From contig CAIVEH010000165.1 of NCBI GenBank assembly GCA_903904855.1, positions 1-39,857 on the forward strand: a stretch of 39,857 bases of DNA. The letters are read 5' to 3'. The notes under the pieces are model-generated. The model made no database searches and was not told the origin of the DNA. It was given only the letters and a program-made list of their open reading frames with translations. Below, piece after piece: positions 16,040 to 24,239 of the stretch. Numbering within the stretch: the stretch's first letter is position 1; every line of letters starts with the position of its first letter. A program made the position numbers and the translations under genes. The stretch is from an uncultured Bacteroidota bacterium. GTDB taxonomy: Bacteria > Bacteroidota > Bacteroidia > Chitinophagales > Chitinophagaceae.

Positions 16040-16375
16040 ATGGAAAATACAGAAATGGATAACATTGAGAAATTGCACATGACCACCCTGGTATCCTGCA
16101 TTAATAGGCTGGAAGGTGCAGGTTATGTTACTCAGTTTAAAGCTTTGCCTGAGGGGTTGATGTCATTGACAACACAAAAAACATTCAATCCTGCACAAGT
16201 AAGGATAGTCCATTTTTTTCGTTTTGAAGGAGAGTCAGACCCATCCGACAGCGCTATACTATATGCCATAGAGGCCTGGGATGGAGAAAAAGGAACGCTG
16301 GTAGATGGATATGGTAAAGAGAGTGATCTGCATACTACAGCATTTATTAATCAGGTAAATGAAATGCAGAAGTAA
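16040..16375 (+). CDS. small conserved Bacteroidota protein of unknown function
   Basis: 111 residues, no signal peptide or membrane segment. It has a helical start (MTTLVSCINRLEGAGYVTQF), a central beta part (VRIVHFFRFEGESDPSDSAI) and a typical YAIEAWDGEKGTLVDGYG motif. I recall short Bacteroidota proteins with the FYRFEG...AIVYAIE...G.LVNGYG pattern carrying the misleading name phosphoribosylpyrophosphate synthetase; the sequence shows no PRPP-binding loop, so that name should not be used. It follows a 110-base gap and may still belong to the promoter C transcript. Confidence 0.75.
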   Translation: MENTEMDNIEKLHMTTLVSCINRLEGAGYVTQFKALPEGLMSLTTQKTFNPAQVRIVHFFRFEGESDPSDSAILYAIEAWDGEKGTLVDGYGKESDLHTTAFINQVNEMQK

Positions 16376-16503
16376 CCTGGTCTGTTGTTCTGGTTTCAAT
16401 GGTTGACTACAATGGGATGTGGAATTTTGAAACGGTGTGCATGCTTTTCTCTGTTCGATAAGACGTTTTATAAGTGATGTTCAAAACCAAAAAACGAAAT
16501 GTT

Positions 16504-17562
16504 ATGAAAGTAATTCTGATTGTTGAGGGTAATAAAAGTATTGCTAAAAATCTGGCAGAGATGCTTGTACTGGCGAATTATAAAACTTTGGAAGCCACAG
16601 ACGGCCATCAGGGAATTGAAATAGCTGCAAAATACAAGCCCGACCTGATTATCAGTAATCTGGTACTGCCTGGAATTGATGGTTTATCAATGGTGCATAT
16701 TATCCGTCATGATCCTGAGACACAAACAATACCAGTCATTTTGCTGACACCCAATAGAAACCTGGATGATTTCAGAAAAGCAATGGATTCAGGAGCCAAT
16801 GATTGTTTGGCTTTACCCATCAAATCCAATGAATTGCTCAATGCAATTGAAAATATTTTTAGGATGTACAATGCTATCAAAAAGCATTTATACATTGAAT
16901 ATACCCGACCAGACAATTTACCTGTACCTGTAAGCAACCAGACGATTGAGAAGCTTACCTTAAACATAAACACTACTACTTATCAAAAGAAAACAGTGGT
17001 TTATAAGCAAGGTAAGCGGCCTGATTATGTATACTATATTGTGAAGGGTAAAGTAAGAACTTATAAGGTGCATGAAGAAGGAAGGCAGTTGGTGATAGGC
17101 TTATATAGTTCAGGTGATTTCTTAGGATATAATGCGTTGTTTGAAGAGACCCCTTATAAGGAGATAGCAGAGACTACCGAATTATCGGAACTGGTATGCA
17201 TACCAAGAACTGATTTTGAAAATATGGTGTATAAAAACCAGACTGTTGCCAATAAATTACTGAAAATGCTAGCTAAAAATGTTACGGAGCATGAGCAGCA
17301 ACTGATTGGAAATGCCTATAACACTTTACGTAAAAAAGTAGCAGGAGCCTTAATCAGCCTGGAAAAAAAGTATAAGTCAGATAATGGCCAGCGGTATTGC
17401 ATTGATATGTCGCGCAATGATATAGCAGCTATCGCCGGCACTGCTGCCGAATCGCTTATCAGAACCCTTAATGAATTCAAAAACGAAGAGATGATACTGA
17501 TAAGAAAGAACCACAATATTGAAATTGTTAATTCACAGAAACTGCATAATCTGGTAAGGTAA
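16504..17562 (+). CDS. pseudo-receiver fused to Crp/Fnr-type regulator
   Basis: 352 residues from ATG 16504, where the receiver's first strand starts (MKVILIVEGN); the in-frame GTG and ATG at 16474 and 16477 would add a short basic tail. Residues 1-120 have a receiver fold, but the key residues are gone: the acidic pair is Glu8-Gly9, the phospho-Asp is Asn52 (LIISNLVLPGIDG) and the conserved Lys is Leu104 (CLALPI). Residues about 150-265 are a cNMP-binding barrel (VVYKQGKRPDYVYYIVKGKV, LYSSGDFLGYNALFE). The rest is a Crp winged helix (MSRNDIAAIAGTAAESLIRT). It probably acts without phosphorylation, through ligand or protein contact. It is 128 bases from the gene before and has no copy of the 21-bp promoter motif, so it may have its own promoter. 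Confidence 0.92.
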   Translation: MKVILIVEGNKSIAKNLAEMLVLANYKTLEATDGHQGIEIAAKYKPDLIISNLVLPGIDGLSMVHIIRHDPETQTIPVILLTPNRNLDDFRKAMDSGANDCLALPIKSNELLNAIENIFRMYNAIKKHLYIEYTRPDNLPVPVSNQTIEKLTLNINTTTYQKKTVVYKQGKRPDYVYYIVKGKVRTYKVHEEGRQLVIGLYSSGDFLGYNALFEETPYKEIAETTELSELVCIPRTDFENMVYKNQTVANKLLKMLAKNVTEHEQQLIGNAYNTLRKKVAGALISLEKKYKSDNGQRYCIDMSRNDIAAIAGTAAESLIRTLNEFKNEEMILIRKNHNIEIVNSQKLHNLVR

Positions 17563-17610
17563 CCGGCTGCTTTTATTGAAACAATAACCGAATTTCATTT
17601 GGCCCTTGTA

Positions 17611-17673
17611 TGAACATTGCAAAACAAGCACAATATTATGTAACATTCAAGGCCATGAAAGGCTTCATCTTTG
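17611..17673 (+). promoter_or_regulatory. regulon promoter H (weaker first half-site)
   Basis: TGAACA-TTGCAAA (TTGCAA at 17617) and ATT-ATGTAAC (ATGTAAC at 17638) are 21 bp apart. CATCTTTG (17666-17673) is the -7-like box, 26 bases after TGTAA. The first half-site has TGCAA instead of TGTAA. The distance to the next start codon (111 bases) is longer than at most sites. A partial GAGAA/TTCAC dyad follows. Confidence 0.6.
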
Positions 17674-17783
17674 TCTTGAGAAAATACATTCACGATTTAT
17701 TAAGAATGATATGACATTGACATTCTAGTAAATCAGGTTGTTGTTAACCTCTTAATTTTTATAAAACTTAAAATAGTAAACCA

Positions 17784-18191
17784 ATGGCGAATACAAATAA
17801 ATTAGGCATCTGGATGGATCATGCCAATGCTCATCTAATCGAATTTACAACTGATCCGATGGAAACTAAAACTCTGAACTCAGACTTTACTCATTCTGTA
17901 AAGGAGGATACACTTAAAAAGAGTGAGGGCCTTATGCATCATAAAGAGCAGCATGAAGAGGGTAGTTATTATAAGCATCTTGGGGAGATCATTAGAAATT
18001 ATGAGGCAGTAATACTTTTCGGTCCCACTAATGCAAAAGTGGAATTGTTTAATATTCTGAGGGCGGATCATAATTTTGAAAAAATTGAAATTAAAGTACA
18101 CAACTCTGATAAGATGACGGAGAACCAGCAGCATGCCTTTGTAAAGGAATATTTTTCTAAACATGCTACACCGCCTGAATTGAAACATTGA
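17784..18191 (+). CDS. small eRF1/Pelota-like-domain protein, copy 1
   Basis: 135 residues, soluble. It opens with LGIWMDHANAHLIEF, a strand-turn-strand like the eRF1 domain 1 / host-attachment-like family, and contains NYEAVILFGPTNAKVELFN and MTENQQHAFVKEYF. The paralogue at 21723-22106 is about half identical, with the same blocks. The exact function is unknown; I place it with small Bacteroidota eRF1-like stress proteins on motif memory only. Promoter H lies upstream. The C-terminus (SKHATPPELKH) is absent from the paralogue. Confidence 0.7.
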   Translation: MANTNKLGIWMDHANAHLIEFTTDPMETKTLNSDFTHSVKEDTLKKSEGLMHHKEQHEEGSYYKHLGEIIRNYEAVILFGPTNAKVELFNILRADHNFEKIEIKVHNSDKMTENQQHAFVKEYFSKHATPPELKH

Positions 18192-18313
18192 TAATTTCAA
18201 GGTCCAACCTATAGTACTGCCGTAATTTGTAAAAAGGTTGAATTCTTATATTATATTGATGCATAAATGCAATCTGTGCTTTTTTATAAAACACTATTAA
18301 AACAAACATCATT

Positions 18314-18682
18314 ATGGAAAATATCATGGTTTTTGATGGCAAAATGAAGGTAAGAACCGGCATTATATTTTTTATGCCAATAGTCTGTTTTGCATTTTGC
18401 CTTATTTACTATCTGTCACTGGTTTTTTCTCCCATTTCAGGTCACTCAGGTCCCCTGGGTATAGTTGCAGTTACAAGCCACAATTTTGATAACTTGTTTA
18501 TCATTTTAGCTATTTCAGGAATTATTACAGCTGCTGCACTCATTTATTGCCTTGTTATTATTGCCCGATTAAAAGAGCTTAATTCAGCTAACAAGATTAT
18601 CTGGATTATATTCCTGTCTATCTTTGCTCCTTTAGCCATAGCCGTATTCTGGCTGGTTAAAATCAGGCCGATTGAACAATAA
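18314..18682 (+). CDS. small membrane protein, three transmembrane segments
   Basis: 122 residues. Hydrophobic spans are at about 16-38 (IIFFMPIVCFAFCLIYYLSL), 60-84 (LFIILAISGIITAAALIYCL) and 95-117 (IIWIIFLSIFAPLAIAVFWL), ending in a basic tail. The last span with its preceding NKIIW resembles the small phospholipase-D-N-like membrane module, but I do not assign it. It lies between the eRF1-like gene and the polyketide synthase on the same strand, with gaps of 122 and 68 bases. Confidence 0.7.
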   Translation: MENIMVFDGKMKVRTGIIFFMPIVCFAFCLIYYLSLVFSPISGHSGPLGIVAVTSHNFDNLFIILAISGIITAAALIYCLVIIARLKELNSANKIIWIIFLSIFAPLAIAVFWLVKIRPIEQ

Positions 18683-18750
18683 GTGCCTGTCTTTGAAACA
18701 ATCGACTAGACAATCTGGATTAGCTTTTTAATTCTTAATTTTTACATATC

Positions 18751-19815
18751 ATGCCATCATTAGCCGCAGTGTCAATAATTGATTTCCCTTATAAAACCGA
18801 TCAACAGGAGGCGAAACAATATGCCGGTAAATTATTTGCATCTGCATCGCTCAATATAGATAGGATGATGCAGGTATTTGAAAATACGGAGATAAAAACC
18901 AGGAGCTTTTGCAAACCTTTAAGTTACTACTCTGATGTACATACTTTTGAGGCTCAGAATAAGGACTATATCAGCATAGCTCTTGAATACTCTGTAAAGG
19001 CAATTACTGATTGTATTTCTCGGGCCCATATCCGTAAGGAAGATATTACCGATATAATTTTCCTATCGACCACCGGCCTGGCTACACCCAGTCTTGATGC
19101 GCTTATTGTAAACAAAATGAGACTGAACCAGGATATCTGCAGGACTCCTGTTTTTGGTTTGGGATGTGCGGGAGGAGTAGCTGGTTTTGCCACAGCTTCT
19201 AAATTGGCAATAGGTAACCCAAATGCTGTAGTGCTAATGATTGCTGTAGAACTATGTTCTCTTACGTTTTTAAGAAACGATTTCAGCAAGAGTAATCTGG
19301 TGGGCGCTAGTTTATTTGCTGATGGAATAGCCGCATGTATAATTACCGGCGACAACCATAAAAATTTTACTGAAAATAAGTTTGCCTACATCGGTTCGCA
19401 AAGCAAATTGTATTACGATACTGAGGATGTTATGGGTTGGGAATTCAGGGATAGCGGATTTAAGGTTTTGTTTTCTCAGGACATTCCAGGTATTATTTCC
19501 CGGAATATACTTAATGATGTTACTACTTTTTTAAGCAAGTATCAATTGAAAGTTTCTGACATCAATAATTTCATTTTTCATCCCGGAGGGAAAAAAGTTC
19601 TCAATTCTTACGAAGAAGCATTATCGATTAGCAGCGACCAACTCAAGAATACAAAGGATGTGATGATTGATTATGGAAACATGTCCAGTCCAACAGTATT
19701 GTATGTTCTGGAAAGATTTTTTACGGGTGGTTTTCAGGAGGGGTATGGGTTAATGTTGTCAATGGGGCCTGGGTTTTCGAGCGAGATGGTTTTATTAAAA
19801 ATGAACAAATCCTAA
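18751..19815 (+). CDS. bpsA: type III polyketide synthase (chalcone/stilbene synthase family)
   Basis: 354 residues, the usual length for the family. The catalytic triad is visible: Cys139 in FGLGCAGGVAGF, His277 in NFIFHPGGKKVL, and Asn310 in DYGNMSSPTVLYVL. LSTTGLATPSLDAL and the closing GPGFSSEMVLL are also typical. These enzymes extend an acyl-CoA starter with malonyl-CoA to make alkylpyrones or alkylresorcinols. The next gene, one base away, is an ICMT-like methyltransferase, the same pairing as bpsA-bpsB of Bacillus subtilis, whose products are methylated alkylpyrones. I infer a methylated, membrane-inserting lipid pyrone or resorcinol; starter and product are not readable from sequence. 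Confidence 0.94.
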   Translation: MPSLAAVSIIDFPYKTDQQEAKQYAGKLFASASLNIDRMMQVFENTEIKTRSFCKPLSYYSDVHTFEAQNKDYISIALEYSVKAITDCISRAHIRKEDITDIIFLSTTGLATPSLDALIVNKMRLNQDICRTPVFGLGCAGGVAGFATASKLAIGNPNAVVLMIAVELCSLTFLRNDFSKSNLVGASLFADGIAACIITGDNHKNFTENKFAYIGSQSKLYYDTEDVMGWEFRDSGFKVLFSQDIPGIISRNILNDVTTFLSKYQLKVSDINNFIFHPGGKKVLNSYEEALSISSDQLKNTKDVMIDYGNMSSPTVLYVLERFFTGGFQEGYGLMLSMGPGFSSEMVLLKMNKS

Positions 19816-19816
19816 A

Positions 19817-20323
19817 ATGGCTTTCATTCTTTTTATATCGTTCATCATTCTTATAAGAATCATAGAACTTAATTATTCTGCAAAGAATGAGCGATGGTTG
19901 CTAAAGAATGGCGCTGTTGAATATGGACAAAAACATTACCCGGTAATGGTATTGATGCATGTTTCATTTTTATGCGCACTTATTATTGAATATACCCTTA
20001 AACAGCCTGGCTCATTTAATCAATTTTTGCTGGCGTGTTATTTTATTCTGCTCCTACTCAAAGTATGGACCATATGGTCTTTAGGCAATTTCTGGAACAC
20101 TAAAATTTACCACATTTCAGGTTTGCCGCTTATTATAAGAGGTCCATACAAATATATAAGCCATCCCAATTATATACTTGTAACAATTGAAATTGCAATT
20201 ATACCACTCATATTTCACCTGTACTATACTGCTGTAATTTTCTCTGTACTCAATGCAGCAATGTTGTATGTAAGAATAAAAGAAGAGGATAAAGTGCTGA
20301 AGAGCAATGAAAGCAGGTCCTAA
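19817..20323 (+). CDS. bpsB: ICMT-like (isoprenylcysteine carboxyl methyltransferase family) membrane methyltransferase
   Basis: 168 residues with about four to five hydrophobic spans. The C-terminal half holds the family signature: a GLPLIIRGPYKYISHPNY stretch (RGPY..., HPNY) and a closing RIKEEDKVL, the S-adenosylmethionine-binding region of the ICMT/PEMT superfamily. It starts one base after the polyketide synthase stop, so the two are coupled. By analogy with BpsB it probably O-methylates the polyketide product in the membrane. It matches the YpbQ-like type in length. Confidence 0.88.
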   Translation: MAFILFISFIILIRIIELNYSAKNERWLLKNGAVEYGQKHYPVMVLMHVSFLCALIIEYTLKQPGSFNQFLLACYFILLLLKVWTIWSLGNFWNTKIYHISGLPLIIRGPYKYISHPNYILVTIEIAIIPLIFHLYYTAVIFSVLNAAMLYVRIKEEDKVLKSNESRS

Positions 20324-20338
20324 TATAATTGAACAAAT

Positions 20339-21010
20339 ATGGAACAACATAGGGTAATAATAGACTCAATCGGCAAGGTAACACATGACGTGATAAGGAT
20401 TGTTACATCAAAAACCATAGATCTGGTTTTTACTCCCGGACAAGCAACCGAAATATCCTTGAAAACAATAGAGTGGGAAGAAGAACGTAGGCCATTTACC
20501 TTTACCTGCCTGCCCGATGATAATTATTTCGAGTTTATCATTAAAACTTATCCTGAGCGTAATGGTGTAACCAATCAGCTGCTGCACCTGAATAAAGGTG
20601 ATGAACTGATATTGCATGCCGCCTTTGGCGCTATTGCCTATAAAGGTGATGGCATATTTATAGCCGGGGGCGCAGGTGTAACGCCGTTCATATCCATTTT
20701 CAGGTACCTTAACTCGGTTAATAAAATCGGCAACAACAAGCTTATTTTTTCCAATAAAACCAAATCTGATATAATTCTTGAAGAAGAGTTCAAATCTATT
20801 CTTGGAGTTAATTTCATCAACATTCTTTCTGAAGAAAAGGTGGAGGGTTATGCTCATGGACAAATTACCCGGGAATTTATAAAGGCGAATGTCCCGGATA
20901 TAAATCAGCGATTCTATTTATGCGGCCCGCCGCCAATGATGGTAGCGGTGGAAAAGCAATTGGCTGAACTTCATGTCAATCAAAAATCCATAATTAAAGA
21001 AGCATTTTAA
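20339..21010 (+). CDS. FAD/NAD(P)-binding oxidoreductase, ferredoxin-reductase family
   Basis: 223 residues. The N-terminal flavin-binding barrel has the FAD motif RPFTFTCLPDD (R-P-F-T type); the NAD(P) half has GDGIFIAGGAGVTPFISIFR and the C-terminal FYLCGPPPMMVAVEKQL. There is no 2Fe-2S domain, so it is a stand-alone flavodoxin or ferredoxin reductase type. It follows the methyltransferase by 15 bases and precedes ferritin by 26, so it may reduce the polyketide product, or deliver electrons for ferritin iron release; neither is shown by the sequence. Confidence 0.9.
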   Translation: MEQHRVIIDSIGKVTHDVIRIVTSKTIDLVFTPGQATEISLKTIEWEEERRPFTFTCLPDDNYFEFIIKTYPERNGVTNQLLHLNKGDELILHAAFGAIAYKGDGIFIAGGAGVTPFISIFRYLNSVNKIGNNKLIFSNKTKSDIILEEEFKSILGVNFINILSEEKVEGYAHGQITREFIKANVPDINQRFYLCGPPPMMVAVEKQLAELHVNQKSIIKEAF

Positions 21011-21036
21011 TCAATTAAAAAAAGAAAATCGCAAAA

Positions 21037-21588
21037 ATGAAAACGAACAGACTATCAGAAAAACTGACAACCGTATTGAATACACAGGTTACCGGAGAAG
21101 CTCAGGCATCGCAGCTGTATTTAAGCTATGGGGCATGGGCTAGTAGCCAGGGATATACAGGAATTGCGAAATTTCTGTTCAGACATGCTGAAGAAGAGCG
21201 CAACCATATGACAATGATTCTTGAATACATTTTAAAGCGAGGTGCTAAAGTAAGTATTGCGGCTATCCCTGCTCCACCAAAGCATCCCGCAGGTATCAGC
21301 GATTGTTTTGAAAAAATATTTGAGCATGAGGTTAGTAATACCAAATCTATTTACTCCGTGGTTAAACTGAGCTTAGATGAAGAAGATTGGGCTACCTGGA
21401 ATTTTATGCAGTGGTTTGTAAAAGAACAAGTTGAGGAAGAGTCATTTGCTATGAATTTAATGGATAAAATAAAAATTGCCGGTGGCGAAAAAGCAAGTCA
21501 CAATGAACTCTATTCACTCGATCGTGACATGGAAAATAGGCACATTGATGAGAAGTCGGCCATAGAAGTTACAGCTGCTAATCCTTAG
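21037..21588 (+). CDS. ftnA: bacterial ferritin (non-haem, FtnA type)
   Basis: 183 residues. Ferroxidase-centre residues align with E. coli FtnA: Glu21, Glu54 and His57 in RHAEEERNHM, the Glu of FEHEVSNT, and the WFVKEQVEEES block. It stores iron as a ferric core in a 24-mer shell and lowers Fenton chemistry. The last 20 residues (DMENRHIDEKSAIEVTAANP) extend past the usual end. It is the last gene of a tight run that starts at the polyketide synthase, and an inverted repeat follows. Confidence 0.94.
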   Translation: MKTNRLSEKLTTVLNTQVTGEAQASQLYLSYGAWASSQGYTGIAKFLFRHAEEERNHMTMILEYILKRGAKVSIAAIPAPPKHPAGISDCFEKIFEHEVSNTKSIYSVVKLSLDEEDWATWNFMQWFVKEQVEEESFAMNLMDKIKIAGGEKASHNELYSLDRDMENRHIDEKSAIEVTAANP

Positions 21589-21647
21589 GGTATTAAAACT
21601 TCAGTCTGGAAATTTCCTCAGTTATATTTATTAATTGTATCTCAATA

Positions 21648-21696
21648 ATAACAGCATTGGTGCCTGTATTCATTTATCCTGTATTGATGCTGTTAT
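21648..21696 (+). terminator. possible terminator or operator dyad after ferritin
   Basis: ATAACAGCAT (21648-21657) and ATGCTGTTAT (21687-21696) are perfect 10-bp arms around a 29-base loop, followed by a T-rich stretch. The long loop makes it a modest terminator; it might instead be a regulatory dyad for the gene at 21723. Confidence 0.45.
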
Positions 21697-21722
21697 TTCT
21701 TTGATTAATAACTACAGCAACA

Positions 21723-22106
21723 ATGGCGAACGCGAATAAATTGGGTATTTGTATGGATCATTCCAATGCGATCCTGATTGAGTATACCATTGATCCGATT
21801 GAGACCAGAACTCTTGTGTCAGATTTTTCTCATGTTGTCAGGACTGAGGCAGTAGATAAGAACGAAAGCCTTATGCATAATTTGGATCATAAGGGTCAGG
21901 CAAATTTTTATAATCAACTTGGGGCAATAATAAAAAATTACCAGAAGGTGATCCTTTTTGGACCAACTGATGCTAAGGTGGAATTATTTAATGTCCTGAG
22001 GGCGGATCAGCAGTTTGAGAAAATAGAAGTGAAAGTACATCATTCAGCCTGGATGACGGAAACCCAGCAACATGCATTTGTAAAGGATTACTTTAATGCA
22101 GGTTGA
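21723..22106 (+). CDS. small eRF1/Pelota-like-domain protein, copy 2
   Basis: 127 residues, paralogue of the protein at 17784-18191: shared blocks are ANANKLGICMDHSNA, DPIETRTLVSDFSH, VILFGPTDAKVELFNVLRAD, IEVKVHHS and TQQHAFVKDYF. It ends soon after this last block, without the extra tail of copy 1. Function unknown. There is no 21-bp promoter motif upstream, unlike copy 1, but the 134-base gap holds the 10-bp-arm dyad at 21648-21696. The two copies flank the polyketide-ferritin run. Confidence 0.7.
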   Translation: MANANKLGICMDHSNAILIEYTIDPIETRTLVSDFSHVVRTEAVDKNESLMHNLDHKGQANFYNQLGAIIKNYQKVILFGPTDAKVELFNVLRADQQFEKIEVKVHHSAWMTETQQHAFVKDYFNAG

Positions 22107-22156
22107 AGGATATATATTGCAACTGGCGCAATTAGTTTGGCCAGACCAAGGAGGTG

Positions 22157-22239
22157 TGAATCATGTAATCATTTACATAAGTTATATAACACTCTATCCT
22201 TACCTTATTCACAACTTTGTATAGTGAAAAATCATTCAC
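22157..22239 (+). promoter_or_regulatory. regulon promoter D with start-site dyad
   Basis: TGAATC-ATGTAAT (ATGTAA at 22163) and GTT-ATATAAC (22184) are 21 bp apart; the second half-site has TATAA for TGTAA. CAACTTTG (22212-22219) is the -7-like box, 26 bases after TATAA. GTGAA-N6-TTCAC (22224-22239) sits at the predicted transcript start. It precedes the secreted protein gene and the Mla operon. Confidence 0.72.
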
Positions 22240-22256
22240 GCCTTAATTGAATTCAA

Positions 22257-22631
22257 ATGGTAAAGATTTTTGTGTTTGTAATAGCCTTGACTGGCTTTTA
22301 CTGCTGTGTAGATGCTCAATCAACTGTTATTGCTAAAACTGAATTTAAACAAACAGAAGCTATTAAATCAACTACAGCCCAGATTGCTGGTTCAAATTAT
22401 AATACCGGGTTCACTGAAAATTATAAGGTATGCATGAATGAGAACGGATATCTTATCTGTAGTGAAAATACAGAATATTGCAATGCAGTTTATATGCAAT
22501 TCATAGGTATTGTTACGGCAGATTTTTGGAATTCAGATCAGAATTTTTATCATGCAGGGAAAGCTGTGATTGCTGACAAGTCGGTTCCTCAAAGTCAGCC
22601 TTATGTAAACACACCGGCTGTCTCGCGCTGA
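22257..22631 (+). CDS. small secreted protein, unknown function
   Basis: 124 residues. The signal peptide is about 1-20 (MVKIFVFVIALTGFYCCVDA). The mature part contains four cysteines clustered in the middle (KVCMNENGYLICSENTEYC and one just before the signal cleavage site region) and ends in a Pro/Gln/Ser-rich tail. The family is not recognised. It starts 38 bases after the promoter D box and is followed by the Mla operon after 57 bases, so it may be cotranscribed with it. Confidence 0.68.
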   Translation: MVKIFVFVIALTGFYCCVDAQSTVIAKTEFKQTEAIKSTTAQIAGSNYNTGFTENYKVCMNENGYLICSENTEYCNAVYMQFIGIVTADFWNSDQNFYHAGKAVIADKSVPQSQPYVNTPAVSR

Positions 22632-22688
22632 TTATGCAATTCTATGTTAGTGTCATTACATTATTAAGCACCAGATTCACCAAGTATA

Positions 22689-23492
22689 ATGAGCGATAAA
22701 AATACAATGGAAAGCTATCCTGCTGAATATCTATTTACTAAAAGTTTAAAAGGCTTTTTTGAAGAAGTGGGGCAGCTCAGCAGATTTGCTGCCCGCTTCT
22801 TCAGGGAAGTAGTTAAACCGCCGTATGAATTTAAGGCTCTAATGAACCAATCTTATATTATTGGTTACAAGTCATTGCCATTAATTGCGATTACAGGGTT
22901 GATTATGGGTATGGTATTGACTATTCAATCCAGGCCAACCATGGCGCAGTTTGGAGCTGAATCCTGGTTACCGGGAATGGTTTCTATATCTATTATCCGT
23001 GAAATTGGTCCCGTAATAGCTGCTTTGATTTTTGCAGGTAAAGTGGGCTCAGGTATTGGCGCTGAACTGGCGTCAATGAAAGTTACAGAACAAATAGATG
23101 CTATGGAGGTTTCTGGTTTGAATCCTTTTAAATTTCTTGTGGTAACCCGCGTTGCAGCAACAACATTAATGTTACCTGTTTTGGTCATAGCTTCCGATGC
23201 CATTTCATTGTTTGGTTGTTTCCTGGCTGTAAATCTTAAAGGAGATATCAGCTTTCATCTGTTCTTTACCCAGGTCTTTTCTTCCGTTACTTTTAACGAT
23301 GTGTTTCCTGCGCTTATCAAAACATTCTTTTTTGGTTTTAGTGTCGGTATCATCGGATGTTATAAAGGGTATAATTCGGTAAAAGGCACTGAAGGAGTTG
23401 GTGCCGCTGCTAATTCAGCAGTAGTCATCGGATCTTTAGCTGTTTTTATTATCGATATGATAGCAGTACAATTAACCAGCCTGTTTAATTGA
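22689..23492 (+). CDS. mlaE: MlaE-family ABC transporter permease
   Basis: 267 residues, the common length for this family. It has the MlaE pattern with REIGPVIAALIFAGKVGSGIGAEL split across TM regions (SISIIREIGPVIAAL, KVGSGIGAELASM), and KVTEQIDAMEVSGLNPFKFL, a hallmark of MlaE. About five to six hydrophobic spans are seen. It is the membrane part of the MCE-type phospholipid transporter between inner and outer membranes. The ATPase gene follows after 6 bases and the MCE protein after that, so the complex is encoded in the order E, F, D. Confidence 0.95.
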   Translation: MSDKNTMESYPAEYLFTKSLKGFFEEVGQLSRFAARFFREVVKPPYEFKALMNQSYIIGYKSLPLIAITGLIMGMVLTIQSRPTMAQFGAESWLPGMVSISIIREIGPVIAALIFAGKVGSGIGAELASMKVTEQIDAMEVSGLNPFKFLVVTRVAATTLMLPVLVIASDAISLFGCFLAVNLKGDISFHLFFTQVFSSVTFNDVFPALIKTFFFGFSVGIIGCYKGYNSVKGTEGVGAAANSAVVIGSLAVFIIDMIAVQLTSLFN

Positions 23493-23498
23493 TGTGAA

Positions 23499-24227
23499 AT
23501 GGAAGATATTGTTGCAGAGCTTGAACATTTGAAAAAATCATTTGGCACTAAGGATGTGCTTAAAGATATAAATGTCACATTGAAAAAAGGGGAAAACCTG
23601 GTTGTTCTTGGCAAGTCGGGTAGTGGCAAATCTGTTCTCATTAAGTGCCTTGTTGGATTAATAGATCCTGATGATGGAAAGGCTGTATTGTTCGGTAAAA
23701 ATATTTCTGAATTACAAAACCATGAATTGAATCTTTTGAGAAAAAGAGTTGGTTTTTTATTTCAGAGTGCAGCATTATATGACTCTATGACTGTAAGGGA
23801 AAATCTGGAATTTCCACTACGGGATTTAAAAGATCAGGATAAAACTGATACTGAAGCATTAATAAGGGAAGCATTGAAAAATGTAGGGCTCGAAGAAGCA
23901 ATTGATAAAATGCCATCTGAGCTTTCAGGTGGTATGATTAAGCGTGTCGGCCTGGCGCGCACTTTGATTCTCAAACCTGAAATCATACTTTATGATGAAC
24001 CCACCACCGGACTGGATCCTATAACTTCTAAAGAGATCAGTAACCTCATACTGGAAGTACAGAGAAAATACAGTACAGCTTCAATTATTATTACTCATGA
24101 TGTTGCATGTGCCCGTATTACTGCCAACAGGATAATAATAATTAAGGATGGCATATTCATAGCAGAAGGTACGTTCGGCGAATTATCTTCATCGGAAGAT
24201 GAATGGATCCGTTCCTTCTTTATCTAA
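23499..24227 (+). CDS. mlaF: MlaF-family ABC ATPase
   Basis: 242 residues. Walker A is at 38-45 (GKSGSGKS), the Q loop is in VGFLFQSAALYDSMTVREN, the signature is LSGGM (ELSGGMIKRVGLART), Walker B is IILYDEPTTGLDP, and the switch His is in SIIITHD. It drives MCE-type lipid transport with the permease 6 bases upstream. LFQSAALYDSMTV is typical of the MlaF/Ttg2A subgroup. Confidence 0.96.
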   Translation: MEDIVAELEHLKKSFGTKDVLKDINVTLKKGENLVVLGKSGSGKSVLIKCLVGLIDPDDGKAVLFGKNISELQNHELNLLRKRVGFLFQSAALYDSMTVRENLEFPLRDLKDQDKTDTEALIREALKNVGLEEAIDKMPSELSGGMIKRVGLARTLILKPEIILYDEPTTGLDPITSKEISNLILEVQRKYSTASIIITHDVACARITANRIIIIKDGIFIAEGTFGELSSSEDEWIRSFFI

Positions 24228-24239
24228 AATTTTTTAAAA

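Noticed and set aside
16040-16375. PRPP synthetase assignment
   Set aside because: The name may be attached to similar short proteins, but no PRPP-binding loop or catalytic flexible loop is present, and 111 residues is far too short.
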